NCBI RefSeq assembly: GCF_008312935.1
Contig: NZ_VSZO01000007.1
Coordinates: 62,001-126,000, forward strand
DNA: 64,000 nucleotides
Source: Roseiconus lacunae
GTDB lineage: Bacteria; Planctomycetota; Planctomycetia; Pirellulales; Pirellulaceae
Reading direction: 5' to 3'
Shown in pieces: positions 8,531 to 17,497 of this stretch (the first letter of the stretch is position 1; every line of letters begins with the position of its first letter). The position numbers were made by a program, and so were the translations under genes. The notes under the pieces are model-generated. The model worked only from the letters and a program-made list of their open reading frames with translations, was not told where the DNA came from and did no database searches.

Positions 8531-10105
8531 TCAGTGGTCGTGGTGGTGGTGCCCGCCGCTGGAGCCTTGTTGGATTTTGAGTGCCAGGTATAGCTTATTG
8601 GCGTTGTTGAGCGCAAACGAGTCATGCTCTTCAAGTGGTCTGTCAACCGCGATCACAGCGGTCTGGTCGTCTCGGTGAAGCAATCGCACCGGGATCGGTT
8701 CAAACTCGATGAACACGTCATCGTGCCTATCATGGGGGATGTCAGTGTTTGAATTCTGAACGGTATTGACGGTGTCCGCTTGAGTCCGCCTTGTTTTTAC
8801 TGATGTGAACGATGCCGCTGTTGACATCCCATGTTCGCGATGTTTGGCAAACACATAAACATTGGGGCCATCCACCACCACGGCATCGACAGGGAGCTGA
8901 AGCTGGTTTTCCAATCGCTGAACTGGGAGGCGAAGGTGGATACGTTGTCCCGGTCGAAAACGCCATTGCTCGAAGATACGTCCATCAACTTCCCTCGTAC
9001 TGGTCACTCGGTTGGGGAGCTCGACGAAGAATCGTATCGTTTGGGTTCGTTCGTCAATATGGTTGTCCACTCGCAATAGATTCAACTTCTCAGAGTGACC
9101 ATCGAAGCGGAGATGCGAAAGATGGGAGACGCCGGCGACTTTCATGTCATGAAAGGACGCGGTGACGTTCCAGCCATGGTCAATCACGCGATTGAGGATC
9201 GGTAGATCGTCTTCGAAAGCGGTTCCTTCGAGATAGAGGTCAGAGTGGTATGCGATCGAGCACAACGCGTCTCCTCGGGAGACACTTTTACCAGGATGAA
9301 CCACTAGGTTTTCGACTGAGAACCCCGTCGATTGTCCCGACCGGCACCGAGCTTGCTCGCGAATGAACTCCGGCGGAAAGACTGAAAATGCGGTGGCTAA
9401 CGTACGTTCCTTAAGCAGTCCGTCGATACTTGACTGCGGAAGTCCTCGACTGCGAACTTCCTGAAGAAGAATCGCTTGTCGGGCACGAAGCTGTTTCAAT
9501 TCGTATTCCAGCTCTCTGGTTTTTACCCCCGAAACAACTCCAGTTTCCCGAAGTGGGGTGAGACGCCGAAGCTCCTGGTCGATGACTTCCTGGCGTGTTA
9601 ATGCGCCGAGTAATTTCGATTGAGACTCGATCAAAGCCTCGTCAGTCAATCGAATGACGAACATCGGCTGGTCGTCTCGAAGGCTCTGCCCCGGAAGTAC
9701 GCGAACGTTTTCTACCACTCCGGTGACGGGGGCTGAGATTGATAAATCGCTCTGCCCTGGGATTTCGGTGACGATTGCCGGCACGAGTCGTGACTTCCAA
9801 TAGTCACGGCGTGGTATTGGCCCTAACTGTAGACCGAGATTTTCAAATGCTTGCTTCGTCAGTGCGACGTGGTCATGGTCATCATCATGATCTGAAGCAT
9901 CTCCTTCGGTGAGTCGTTCGGTTTGCGGTGTGTGTAACGCATGGTCGGACGGCATTTCGCCGTGATGATCATCGTGTTCGGTCGCGATCACACGCCGGCT
10001 GGCGAGGTAGGTTCCACTCGCCGATCCGAACGCAAATACGCCGGTCAGTCCCAACGAGAGATACAATGTGCGCAGCCCGACGCGCTGACGGTTTGTCCGT
10101 GACAT
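8531..10105 (-). CDS. RND periplasmic adaptor (CusB/CzcB-like), His-rich
   Basis: A 524-aa membrane-fusion protein that links the RND pump to an outer-membrane channel. An N-terminal membrane anchor (GLTGVFAFGSASGTYLASRR) is followed by a His/Asp-rich segment (residues ~40-85, with EHDDHHGEMPSDH and SDHDDDHDHV). Next come a lipoyl-like half (SAPVTGVVENVRVLPGQSL), a helical hairpin at about 160-215, the second lipoyl half, and beta-barrel domains. The C-terminus ends in GGHHHHDH. These His clusters are typical of metal-transporting adaptors and could bind Cu, Zn or Co. Two Asp/His-rich tracts, one at each end, are more than most CusB proteins carry. It is transcribed with the pump gene. Confidence 0.9.
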   Translation of the reverse strand: MSRTNRQRVGLRTLYLSLGLTGVFAFGSASGTYLASRRVIATEHDDHHGEMPSDHALHTPQTERLTEGDASDHDDDHDHVALTKQAFENLGLQLGPIPRRDYWKSRLVPAIVTEIPGQSDLSISAPVTGVVENVRVLPGQSLRDDQPMFVIRLTDEALIESQSKLLGALTRQEVIDQELRRLTPLRETGVVSGVKTRELEYELKQLRARQAILLQEVRSRGLPQSSIDGLLKERTLATAFSVFPPEFIREQARCRSGQSTGFSVENLVVHPGKSVSRGDALCSIAYHSDLYLEGTAFEDDLPILNRVIDHGWNVTASFHDMKVAGVSHLSHLRFDGHSEKLNLLRVDNHIDERTQTIRFFVELPNRVTSTREVDGRIFEQWRFRPGQRIHLRLPVQRLENQLQLPVDAVVVDGPNVYVFAKHREHGMSTAASFTSVKTRRTQADTVNTVQNSNTDIPHDRHDDVFIEFEPIPVRLLHRDDQTAVIAVDRPLEEHDSFALNNANKLYLALKIQQGSSGGHHHHDH

Positions 10106-10195
10106 GCCAATACTCTTTCAATTCCAAACAACCAAACACGAAAACTGTTCCAACCTTGATTGGTCACAGTTCCGAAACTCGATCGACGAAGGTTG

Positions 10196-10639
10196 CTAAA
10201 GACGAAAGACTTGTAGGGAAGATAGGTTCGGCGCATGCGCAAGCGGGAAGCCGATCACGCGCTGGCTGAGCTTTTTGGGCAGGGCGCCAAAGGGTTTAGA
10301 GCGAACGCGATCAACCAGAAGCAGATCGGTCACTGACGAGGCGACGAGATGATCGCCACGATTTCCGCGAGGGAGACTGGCAAACTTGGATCCAGCTTTG
10401 CCAGTGCAGTCATGCTCATCGAGGTCATTGCTGATGAGCACGGGCGTATCGCTGGCGGCACGAAGTTCGATATCCCTGCTCTCCGAGTCACCATGCTCTC
10501 CAAACCCGGCGAGTTGGAGCCAAAAGTTATGCTCGAGGCAACCACAGGGGCAAGCTCCCAGTTGATACAGCAACAGCCCAACGAGGACGCATGAAGCGAA
10601 CCGTCGCGCGGCTATTTTGCTAGATCGGAGGGAAGACAT
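10196..10639 (-). CDS. Small exported Cys-rich protein upstream of metal efflux genes
   Basis: A 147-aa protein of unknown function, 90 bases upstream of the RND adaptor and in the same direction. An Arg-rich N-terminus and a hydrophobic stretch (FASCVLVGLLLYQLGA) look like a signal peptide or lipoprotein signal. Immediately after it is CPCGCLEHNFW, whose three closely spaced cysteines and a histidine could bind a metal. The rest is low in recognisable motifs. Position and the Cys/His motif suggest a metal-sensing or metal-binding accessory to the pump. This is inference, since I do not recognise a named family. Confidence 0.6.
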   Translation of the reverse strand: MSSLRSSKIAARRFASCVLVGLLLYQLGACPCGCLEHNFWLQLAGFGEHGDSESRDIELRAASDTPVLISNDLDEHDCTGKAGSKFASLPRGNRGDHLVASSVTDLLLVDRVRSKPFGALPKKLSQRVIGFPLAHAPNLSSLQVFRL

Positions 10640-10926
10640 GGTCGGTCAGTGCGACAGAGATGCGGATTAGTTTGGCAACGACTAACGAGTACTGGCGTTG
10701 GAAGTGCTCCGACACTTGCCTGCGAGGGTGAGGGCATAGCGGTTGGTCGACGCGATTCCCGTTTGACGGAACGATCTGAGTTTAACCTAGCTTGACCGCG
10801 CGGTGAAACGTTGATCAGCGAAGAATTCCATTTTGGCGTCAACTGCATTTACTCTTGAGATCGAGAATCATGTTAAATTGAAGGCTGTAAGGTCGAAGAG
10901 ATCAGCCATTGTTTCCAAACGCACAC
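10640..10926. promoter_or_regulatory. Divergent intergenic region between efflux operon and orphan gene
   Basis: About 290 bases separate two divergently transcribed genes, so promoters for both should lie here. I could not pick a convincing -35/-10 pair or a MerR/CopY-type operator palindrome. No riboswitch-like fold is apparent. Confidence 0.35.
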
Positions 10927-11688
10927 ATGATCCAACTCGAAGCCGCCCAGTTTTCGAACCTCACCAATGCGGTCCAGCGAACGGGAAGCTTGACCGGCGG
11001 TGCGGTTCGTGGACTGCCCAACGATGTCGTGATCGATGGACTTCCCGGCGTCCAATCCTATCCTTCGTCAATTGCCGAAGCGCAGAAGGAGTTTGAATTG
11101 GGGCGGGCGCGGACTGCGCTCGAACGCGTCCGACAATTGGAGACCAGTTTTAATACAGTCCTGAGCCAATGGAACGGGACTGTCAACATGGTCATTTCTG
11201 GTGCCAAGCAAGGGCACCAAGCTATCTCTGCTGGCAAGTTGAACGAAGTTCGCAACGCCCAGACACGAATGCAAACATTGGTTGGACCGGCGGTCAAAGC
11301 GTTTCGAGATCTGATCACGGCGCTTGAGTTCGAGATCACTCTTGAAGGTCATCAGCAAGGCGATGACGGTGAATCGCGGGATGCCGGATGCGATGGTCCG
11401 TCGATCCCGAGTCTACCCGCTCCGTTTGATGAGGGCTACGAAATTCAGACGCAGCTTCGTCTTGAACACGACGACAACAAAAAGACGCGTGTTGTCCCCC
11501 AGTTTCAAACGAGGCAGTTCTACTTGTTCGCCACAGATGATGGCGGGCGGGTCGTCCGCGTTGATGAACTACGCAAGTCAAGCTTGCATGTCTATGACTT
11601 CTCGCTAGCAGAACATGTTGATTTGAGTGCGAAGCAGATCGTGACACAAATCAAGCGAGGCACTTGGGAATTGTCTCGTCTTCGCTAA
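10927..11688 (+). CDS. Hypothetical helical protein
   Basis: A 253-aa protein with no signal peptide or membrane segment that I can see. The N-terminal third includes a predicted helical region (AEAQKEFELGRARTALERVRQLETSF, residues ~50-75) rich in Glu, Arg and Gln. The second half is mixed, with beta-like strands (QTRQFYLFATDDGGRVVRVDELRKSS). I do not recognise the family. The ATG at 10927 gives MIQLEAAQF; a TTG at 10909 in the same frame, preceded by GAAGAG, is an alternative. It stands alone between the divergent efflux operon and a convergent PEP-CTERM gene. Confidence 0.65.
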   Translation: MIQLEAAQFSNLTNAVQRTGSLTGGAVRGLPNDVVIDGLPGVQSYPSSIAEAQKEFELGRARTALERVRQLETSFNTVLSQWNGTVNMVISGAKQGHQAISAGKLNEVRNAQTRMQTLVGPAVKAFRDLITALEFEITLEGHQQGDDGESRDAGCDGPSIPSLPAPFDEGYEIQTQLRLEHDDNKKTRVVPQFQTRQFYLFATDDGGRVVRVDELRKSSLHVYDFSLAEHVDLSAKQIVTQIKRGTWELSRLR

Positions 11689-11795
11689 TGCCGCGCAACG
11701 ACCCTGGGCTGCATCGTCGTCGGCGACAAAATAGCGTCTGCTACGCTAGCTAGTTGACTGAATGCGATCGGAGCCGATCGTGGAAAAGAAACATA

Positions 11796-11824
11796 AAACG
11801 CTCGCGCTGGAAGGGCGAGCGTTT
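11796..11824 (-). terminator. Hairpin terminator downstream of the PEP-CTERM gene
   Basis: A perfect 10-bp inverted repeat (AAACGCTCGC at 11796-11805 and its complement at 11815-11824) with a 9-base loop. Read on the minus strand the stem is followed by TTTATGTTTCTTTTCC, a T-rich tail as expected for a Rho-independent terminator. It sits 78 bases past the stop of the minus-strand PEP-CTERM gene and could also stop transcription from the convergent plus-strand gene. Confidence 0.75.
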
Positions 11825-11901
11825 CGCGGATGAGGTCGATACACCTCAATTTGCTAACGTGGAGGGCTGGCAGGCAAACCTCAGCGACCAACACGCAGCG
11901 G

Positions 11902-12753
11902 CTAGCTGCGGCGTCGACGACCGATGGCAATCAGTCCAAGGCCTGCGAATACAAATCCTGACATCGGCTCGGGAACAACGGCTGCTGGCTGAAAATTATA
12001 AACGGTGGTTCCGCCAGTGGTCGTACCAAACGTCACTGCGTCGACATAACCAATTTGATTTTGATTGTAGGTTCCCACACCCACGCTGATTCCAACAATT
12101 TTGGCATTAGCAAAATCACTATCGGCTGCGAAGAGGCCGGCCCACTCTGACGCGGAGCGAATAGGCGGACCGCCGCCTCCGTTTGGTTGTTCAAATCCAC
12201 CAGTCCACCACCAACCGCCCGATGAGTTGGACGCGGATCCTGTGGACGAGTCAATGCTGACTGTTTGCCAACTATCCGTCGGTGGAGCGACTGATCCACC
12301 AACTGGCTGGTTCCAGGAAGGTTCGTAGATGAGCTGGCCATAATTGTCGCCTGTCCCGCCAGCGGCGGAAACAGCCAGTTTTAGTGAGGGAGCTGCGAAA
12401 ATGTTCGGGCCATTATCGACTTTGAAGTACGAATAGCCTGCGATCAAGTCATTCAAGACGGCTGCGGCGCTTCCAAAGTCTCCGGCAATCGCGATCTCTC
12501 CTCCGTCCGCGTTGTCCGCTCCGGTCGTCAGCTTGGCTGCCCCCGTTGGCAACGGTTGCCCGCTCTCCAGATTGCCTCCTTGGCCTGTTAAATCGACCAA
12601 GCTCGAAGTGCCTCCACCCCGGTTGGCGTGTGCCCAGCCAGCGTATCCGGAGACGGAAGCCCCAAGCTCATTAACAACTATCGTGCCGGCCTTTGCGTTG
12701 GAGAGGAAGCTCACAATTATTGCGGCAGCAAGCAATTTGATACTTAGTTTCAT
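11902..12753 (-). CDS. PEP-CTERM sorting-signal exported protein
   Basis: A 283-aa secreted protein. The N-terminus (MKLSIKLLAAAIIVSFLSNAKA) is a standard signal peptide. The C-terminus has the tripartite PEP-CTERM signal: VPEP near residue 259, a hydrophobic helix (GFVFAGLGLIAIG), then RRRRS. Such proteins are handled by an exosortase and usually end up in the envelope or extracellular matrix. The mature part is Gly/Ser/Thr rich and probably a beta-sandwich; it includes a WWWTGGFEQPNGGGG segment. Function beyond sorting is unknown. No exosortase gene is in this window. Confidence 0.85.
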   Translation of the reverse strand: MKLSIKLLAAAIIVSFLSNAKAGTIVVNELGASVSGYAGWAHANRGGGTSSLVDLTGQGGNLESGQPLPTGAAKLTTGADNADGGEIAIAGDFGSAAAVLNDLIAGYSYFKVDNGPNIFAAPSLKLAVSAAGGTGDNYGQLIYEPSWNQPVGGSVAPPTDSWQTVSIDSSTGSASNSSGGWWWTGGFEQPNGGGGPPIRSASEWAGLFAADSDFANAKIVGISVGVGTYNQNQIGYVDAVTFGTTTGGTTVYNFQPAAVVPEPMSGFVFAGLGLIAIGRRRRS

Positions 12754-13204
12754 TGATGTCCAAATCCCGAGAACGAGAGGAAAGTCATGTTGTGGAAAGG
12801 TCGGTCAGCTACATCTTGGTGGTGGGCCGGGGTTGGTTAGGCGGGGTGGTGCGCCGGCCAGCTCGGTCTTAAATAAGCGTCTTCCGGAAGGCTATAACGC
12901 TCAGCAGCTAATATACAAAACGCCAGTTGAATAACGAGTGCACTCGATCGCGGTACTCAAAAAGACCATTGAATCTGCAGATTGGATTTTGCCACATCAG
13001 AAACGAAATCTGAGTTGCTGCTCGGCATTGGCTAGAAGGGGCGAGTATTTCCAAAAGTTGCGATGGGAGCAACAAAATCTTAGAATAACCAATCCCGCAG
13101 GCGCAATCTCAACAGGGACGTTGGTTGACCGACGCCTCTCCCGCCACCAGAAATCCCACCGATACCCGAGCAGACGTGCCGGCGTCCGCTCTTTTCAACA
13201 GTTG
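12754..13204. other. Intergenic region ahead of the DUF1552 gene
   Basis: About 450 bases between divergent genes. The frame of the DUF1552 gene stays open upstream to 12938, but that extension has no protein-like composition and precedes a clear signal sequence, so I treat it as noncoding. No repeat or RNA structure stands out. Promoters for both neighbours should be here. Confidence 0.4.
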
Positions 13205-14560
13205 ATGATCATGCTGAATCGCAGGAAGATGATGCGCGCCGTTGCGACGAGCGCCGGAACCGCGTTAGGTCTGTCTGCCGTCCCGAGCGATGTGTTCGCG
13301 GCTTCCCCCTCGCCTTCCTCGTTGCCAAAGGTGACGACTTCTCGAGGTGGGCCCAAACGCATCATCTTCTTTATGCAAAACCAAGGGTTCGACCCCCGCA
13401 CGTGCATCCCTAAGTCGATGAAGCATAGTGGGACGTTGGCGAAGGTTAAATTGCCCGAACCCATCAAAGCGTTGGAGCCATACAAAGAACGTCTACACAT
13501 CATCAACGGATTGCACGGGCTGCACACCAGTCCGTCCCACAGCGCCTTCTTTGGAGCACTCGGTGGATATCGTGGCGGCGATGGCGTCCCGCCGAGCGGT
13601 TCGACGATCGACTATGAACTTAGCAAGGTGTTGCCGCAGACGTTGCTCCCGCATCTTTGCATCGGCATGGACTCAATTGAGAACATGACGACTAAGCCAA
13701 CGATTGCCACGCTTTCTGCAAGTGGTGCCGGTCAACCCATCTTCATGCACTCCAATCCGAACCATCTGTACCAGATGCTATACGGTGGAATCTCTACCGG
13801 AGGGATCCGACGTCAACACGAAGCCCGTTCCAACATTCTCAATCAAATCGAATCGTTTGCGGCGGCAAAAGGAACTGCGTTACCGCAGGGAGATCATCAG
13901 CGCTATGGGCAATATGTCCAAGGTTTCCGAGATGCAAATCAGTTACGGGAGCGGCTAGGGGATGTCTCTGATCATTTAAAAAAGTTCGCACCTGAGATTG
14001 ATGAACGTTATGGCAATCCAGAATTTGAAACCGACTGGCATGACCGTCTGCTCGATCTCGGGATCTCGGCTCTCGCATCCGGGATCACCAACACCCTGAC
14101 AATCGGTTCGGGGCGGGGCGAAATCTTCGGTGCATGGAAGGGACTTGGGGTCGATCAGCAGGGACACAACTTGGGACACATGGATCAGCCCGATAACCCG
14201 ATCTGGGTAAAGATCCGACAGTACAACAGTCGAATGTTAGTCCGAATCATGCAGACGCTAGAGAGTGTCCCCGAGGGCAGCGGCTCGATGATGGACCACA
14301 CGTTGATCGTTTACACCAGCAATAACGCAGACAAGCAGCATACCAATGGCGCGAACTGGCCGGTGATGTTACTCGGAAACTGTGGCGGCATTTTTAAAAC
14401 CGGTTGCTTCACTCAACTAGATCAAAAGCGTCCCATCAATTCGCTTTACGCCACGCTTCTGCAGACGGCGGGCGCTAATGTAGATCGCTTCAATATGACC
14501 GAATCAATGGCGAAAAAGTACGACGAGCAATCAGGACCACTTAAGGAAATCTTGGTATGA
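13205..14560 (+). CDS. DUF1552 exported protein
   Basis: A 451-aa protein of the DUF1552 family, which is abundant in planctomycetes and usually next to a DUF1592/DUF1588 cytochrome-type protein, as here. The N-terminus [20 protein letters not shown] carries a twin-arginine-like motif and a hydrophobic region ending near VFAASP, which points to Tat export. The family fold resembles alkaline phosphatase/sulfatase-type enzymes. Conserved-looking blocks include [33 protein letters not shown] and [15 protein letters not shown]. No reaction is established. I chose 13205 because it puts the Tat motif at the start. The last four bases overlap the next gene (ATGA), so the two products are translationally coupled and probably work together. 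Confidence 0.85.
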   Translation: MIMLNRRKMMRAVATSAGTALGLSAVPSDVFAASPSPSSLPKVTTSRGGPKRIIFFMQNQGFDPRTCIPKSMKHSGTLAKVKLPEPIKALEPYKERLHIINGLHGLHTSPSHSAFFGALGGYRGGDGVPPSGSTIDYELSKVLPQTLLPHLCIGMDSIENMTTKPTIATLSASGAGQPIFMHSNPNHLYQMLYGGISTGGIRRQHEARSNILNQIESFAAAKGTALPQGDHQRYGQYVQGFRDANQLRERLGDVSDHLKKFAPEIDERYGNPEFETDWHDRLLDLGISALASGITNTLTIGSGRGEIFGAWKGLGVDQQGHNLGHMDQPDNPIWVKIRQYNSRMLVRIMQTLESVPEGSGSMMDHTLIVYTSNNADKQHTNGANWPVMLLGNCGGIFKTGCFTQLDQKRPINSLYATLLQTAGANVDRFNMTESMAKKYDEQSGPLKEILV

Positions 14561-17172
14561 ACCGGATACGGTCGGTTGCCGTGTGCGTGCTCTTTTGGGG
14601 CTTCATCACTGGCAACTTCGGTAGCACCATTGGCAAGGCGGAGACCTACACCCCCGGTATTCCTCCCTTCGTTCCGGGCAGCGATCTAGGCCAACAGTTT
14701 GCGACGAAGTTTCTGAGTCTGTACTGTGTTGATTGCCACGGTGAAATTGATCCGGAGGGTGGTTTGACGCTTGCCGAACTAGGTTCGGTCGATGAACTCA
14801 ACGCTGACGTCTGGCGTAGTGTTTGGGCTCAGGTAACGTTGCGGGAAATGCCGCCTGCTGAGGGCGACAGTCCGGAGGTCGTCGAGCGATTGAAGTTTTC
14901 CGAATGGATTGTCGGCGAACTTCAACATGCGATGCGATCGAAGGGTGGCTTTCATGCTCATCAAGATCCCGGTAAGGCAAACTTCCTCGACCACGATTTG
15001 TTATTCGGCGTATTGCCGGATGGCATTAAGTTACGTCCCACTTCAACACCGGCGAGACTCTGGCGTTTGACGCCTCAAGAGCATATCACACGCCTGAATG
15101 AATTGATCAACACAGAGCCGGTGTTTGATCCTGAACGCCCCGGCTTACGTACCCACGGTGATGCGGTCCCGACTAACCATGGCGGTGAGCTTAAGCTTTA
15201 TTTCGGCACCGATCGTATTCTTCGTTGGCAAGGTGGCACGGTTGCGTATGCGACATCGGTGAAGAGCGTTCCGGCGATTTTGTCATCCGCTCGAGATCAT
15301 GGGCTGAAAAATTATCCGGATTTCTATAGCGTCAACAGTTCTGAAGCGACCCAGATCATGGATTTGGCTGATGACCTGTTACGATACATGGCGTTTGGTC
15401 CTCTCAGTATCGCCAACCCGGAACAGATCACCGACGATCCCAGTACGTACAAGATCAAAGGTGATATTCGTGGATTGCCCACAGCGATCGTTTATAGCAC
15501 CAAGGTCGTCCGTCCGATCACCCCGATTCATGACTTACTGGCCGCGCAAAGCCGCGACGCATCGAAAGTCGGCGCCGCCGTCGATTACTTGTTCGAAGCG
15601 TTAACGTTTCGTCCGCCGACGGAACAAGAATCATCGCAGTACAGCGGCATTGTTAACGAGTCGATCGACAAACTTGGATGGGTGGACGGCACAGTGCTCG
15701 GGTTGTCTGCGATCTTTCTCGATCGAGACGCCTTGTTTCGCCCGGAATTGGTGCGTGACGGCGAAGCCGACGAATTCGGTCGCGTCAGGCTGCAAGACTG
15801 GGAACTTGGTTTGGCGCTTAACCACGCCTTGAGATACATCCGCCCCGATGAAACGCTGCGCCAGGCCATTCTTGATGGCCGCATGAGGACAAAGGCAGAC
15901 GTTAAGCGTGAGCTCGTGCGGATGTTGACCACCGACAGCATTCGAAAGCCTCGGGTCTTGCAGTTTTTTCGAGACTACTTTGACTACGATCACGCCGGCT
16001 ACCTTTGCAAAGACAATCGAGCACTCGCGGATACCGGCGTCAACACGCGCGGGACGTCGCATTACCGAGCGATGTTTGATGCAAGTGCAAGCACCGATCG
16101 GCTTGTTGAGTTAGTCCTTAGCGAGGATCGGCAAGTGTTACGGCGATTACTGACAACCGATCAAGTTGTAGCGACGCCAGCGGACGGAGCCTATTTCGGC
16201 CGAAGAAATACAAATGAACAACGTGCCGCATCGGTCGCCGCGGCTAAGTATGCCGCCGAACAAGAGGACCGTGAACTCGAAGCTGAGATCCTCGCCGCAG
16301 AAAAAGAGCTCGTAGAATTAACGAGTCAACGCAAGAGCAACCCTGATGACGAACGTCTTAAACGCTCACTTGACCGAAAAACCAAGTCACTCGAAACGAT
16401 CAAAAAACGTGCCGCGAATTTGAAGAAGCGACGCGGAAGTATCAACCACAACATCACCGAAGCAACGCTCGCCGGGCCTGAAATTTTTGCGCGTGTGAGC
16501 CGTCGTAGTTTCGGCAATGGATCGATGAAGCCCGAGCGAATCTTGGCGACGGTACCGAAAGAAGAGCGGCTTGGGATTCTGACACACCCGAGCTGGCTCG
16601 TTTCACATTCCGATGCGATGGACAACCATGCGATTCGGCGCGGACATTGGATCCGCGAGCGGTTGCTGGGTGGTGGTATCCCCGACGTTCCAATTACTGT
16701 TGACGCGATGTTGCCGGACGAACCGAAAGTGTCGCTTCGTGAACGTATGCGGGTAACCCGCGAAGACTATTGCTGGACGTGTCATAAAAAGATGGATCCA
16801 CTTGGTTTGCCATTTGAAATGTACAACCATGCCGGTGTTTATCGAACAGAGGAACTTGGCAGGCCCGTCAATACTGTGGGCGAGGTGATCGACAGCGGTG
16901 AACCAGAACTGGATGGCGAAGTGGCAAATGCGATCGAATTGATCAAGCGACTTTCCGAAAGTGAGCGCGTTGAACAGGTCTTCGTCCGTCACGCATTTCG
17001 GTTTTGGATGGGACGCAACGAAACGCTTCACGATGCTCCGATCTTGCAAGAGGCTTACAGGGCTTACCGGGACAGCGACGGTAGCATGAATGCGTTATTG
17101 ATCTCACTTCTCACCTCCGACGCGTTCCTCTATCGGTCACGGAGCGACGTTCCCATAGACATCGGTAGATAG
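14557..17172 (+). CDS. DUF1592/DUF1588/DUF1585-type multidomain cytochrome protein
   Basis: An 871-aa exported protein with a signal peptide ([17 protein letters not shown]). It has two c-type heme motifs: CVDCH at residues 57-61, in a Planctomycete-cytochrome domain, and CWTCH at 739-743, in the DUF1588-like region followed by the [12 protein letters not shown] signature. Between them are the DUF1592-like helices. An unusually charged segment at about 550-630 (Glu/Lys/Arg rich, predicted coiled coil) is probably an insertion. The C-terminus ([13 protein letters not shown]) is DUF1585-like. These proteins are expected to be periplasmic and paired with a DUF1552 partner. Their substrates are unknown. 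A Shine-Dalgarno AAGGAA lies 9 bases before the start. Confidence 0.85.
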   Translation: MNRIRSVAVCVLFWGFITGNFGSTIGKAETYTPGIPPFVPGSDLGQQFATKFLSLYCVDCHGEIDPEGGLTLAELGSVDELNADVWRSVWAQVTLREMPPAEGDSPEVVERLKFSEWIVGELQHAMRSKGGFHAHQDPGKANFLDHDLLFGVLPDGIKLRPTSTPARLWRLTPQEHITRLNELINTEPVFDPERPGLRTHGDAVPTNHGGELKLYFGTDRILRWQGGTVAYATSVKSVPAILSSARDHGLKNYPDFYSVNSSEATQIMDLADDLLRYMAFGPLSIANPEQITDDPSTYKIKGDIRGLPTAIVYSTKVVRPITPIHDLLAAQSRDASKVGAAVDYLFEALTFRPPTEQESSQYSGIVNESIDKLGWVDGTVLGLSAIFLDRDALFRPELVRDGEADEFGRVRLQDWELGLALNHALRYIRPDETLRQAILDGRMRTKADVKRELVRMLTTDSIRKPRVLQFFRDYFDYDHAGYLCKDNRALADTGVNTRGTSHYRAMFDASASTDRLVELVLSEDRQVLRRLLTTDQVVATPADGAYFGRRNTNEQRAASVAAAKYAAEQEDRELEAEILAAEKELVELTSQRKSNPDDERLKRSLDRKTKSLETIKKRAANLKKRRGSINHNITEATLAGPEIFARVSRRSFGNGSMKPERILATVPKEERLGILTHPSWLVSHSDAMDNHAIRRGHWIRERLLGGGIPDVPITVDAMLPDEPKVSLRERMRVTREDYCWTCHKKMDPLGLPFEMYNHAGVYRTEELGRPVNTVGEVIDSGEPELDGEVANAIELIKRLSESERVEQVFVRHAFRFWMGRNETLHDAPILQEAYRAYRDSDGSMNALLISLLTSDAFLYRSRSDVPIDIGR

Positions 17173-17497
17173 ACTGTGTCTCTCGTTTGCCCGCTGAATC
17201 TCTAGTGCTCGTTCCAACTCGAATTTAGGATTAGCCGCATGGCGTTAGCCACGGATTCAACGCATTAACCGTGGCTGACGCCCGTCGGCTGATGAATCTA
17301 ACCCGTATTTTTTGATGAAACGAAGCTAGCCACAGTGGGCCAATAGCAGTATCGCTTTGCTTTCCAAGTTGAGAGCCGATCAAAGCGAGCAATGCCCCTT
17401 CTCAAAATTGCGTTTAATTTTCGGTGCTTATAGCGGAGTACCGGTCGCATCCGGTGAAGTCATTGCCAGTGATGTTGGATCGCTAGCGTCGTCTCCG
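17173..17497. other. Convergent intergenic region with one repeat copy
   Basis: About 325 bases between convergent genes. It contains the REP-like repeat listed separately at 17202-17295. The remainder shows no open frame of note and no T-tailed hairpin. Confidence 0.5.
17202..17295. repeat. REP-like palindromic repeat, copy A
   Basis: A roughly 95-base unit sharing long identical stretches with copy B at 36704-36798: CTAGTGCT, GTTCCAA, CGCATGGCGTTAGCCACGG and ACGCCCGTCGGCTGATGA. Within it, AGCCG-CATG-GCGTTAGCCACGG pairs with CCGTGGCTGACGC-CCGT-CGGCT, giving an imperfect 22-bp hairpin. It lies between convergent genes, the usual place for REP elements in bacteria. Confidence 0.75.

Noticed and set aside
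12938..13204. Upstream in-frame extension of the DUF1552 gene
   Set aside because: The extra 89 residues lack protein-like patterns and would bury the Tat-like signal at the true N-terminus.
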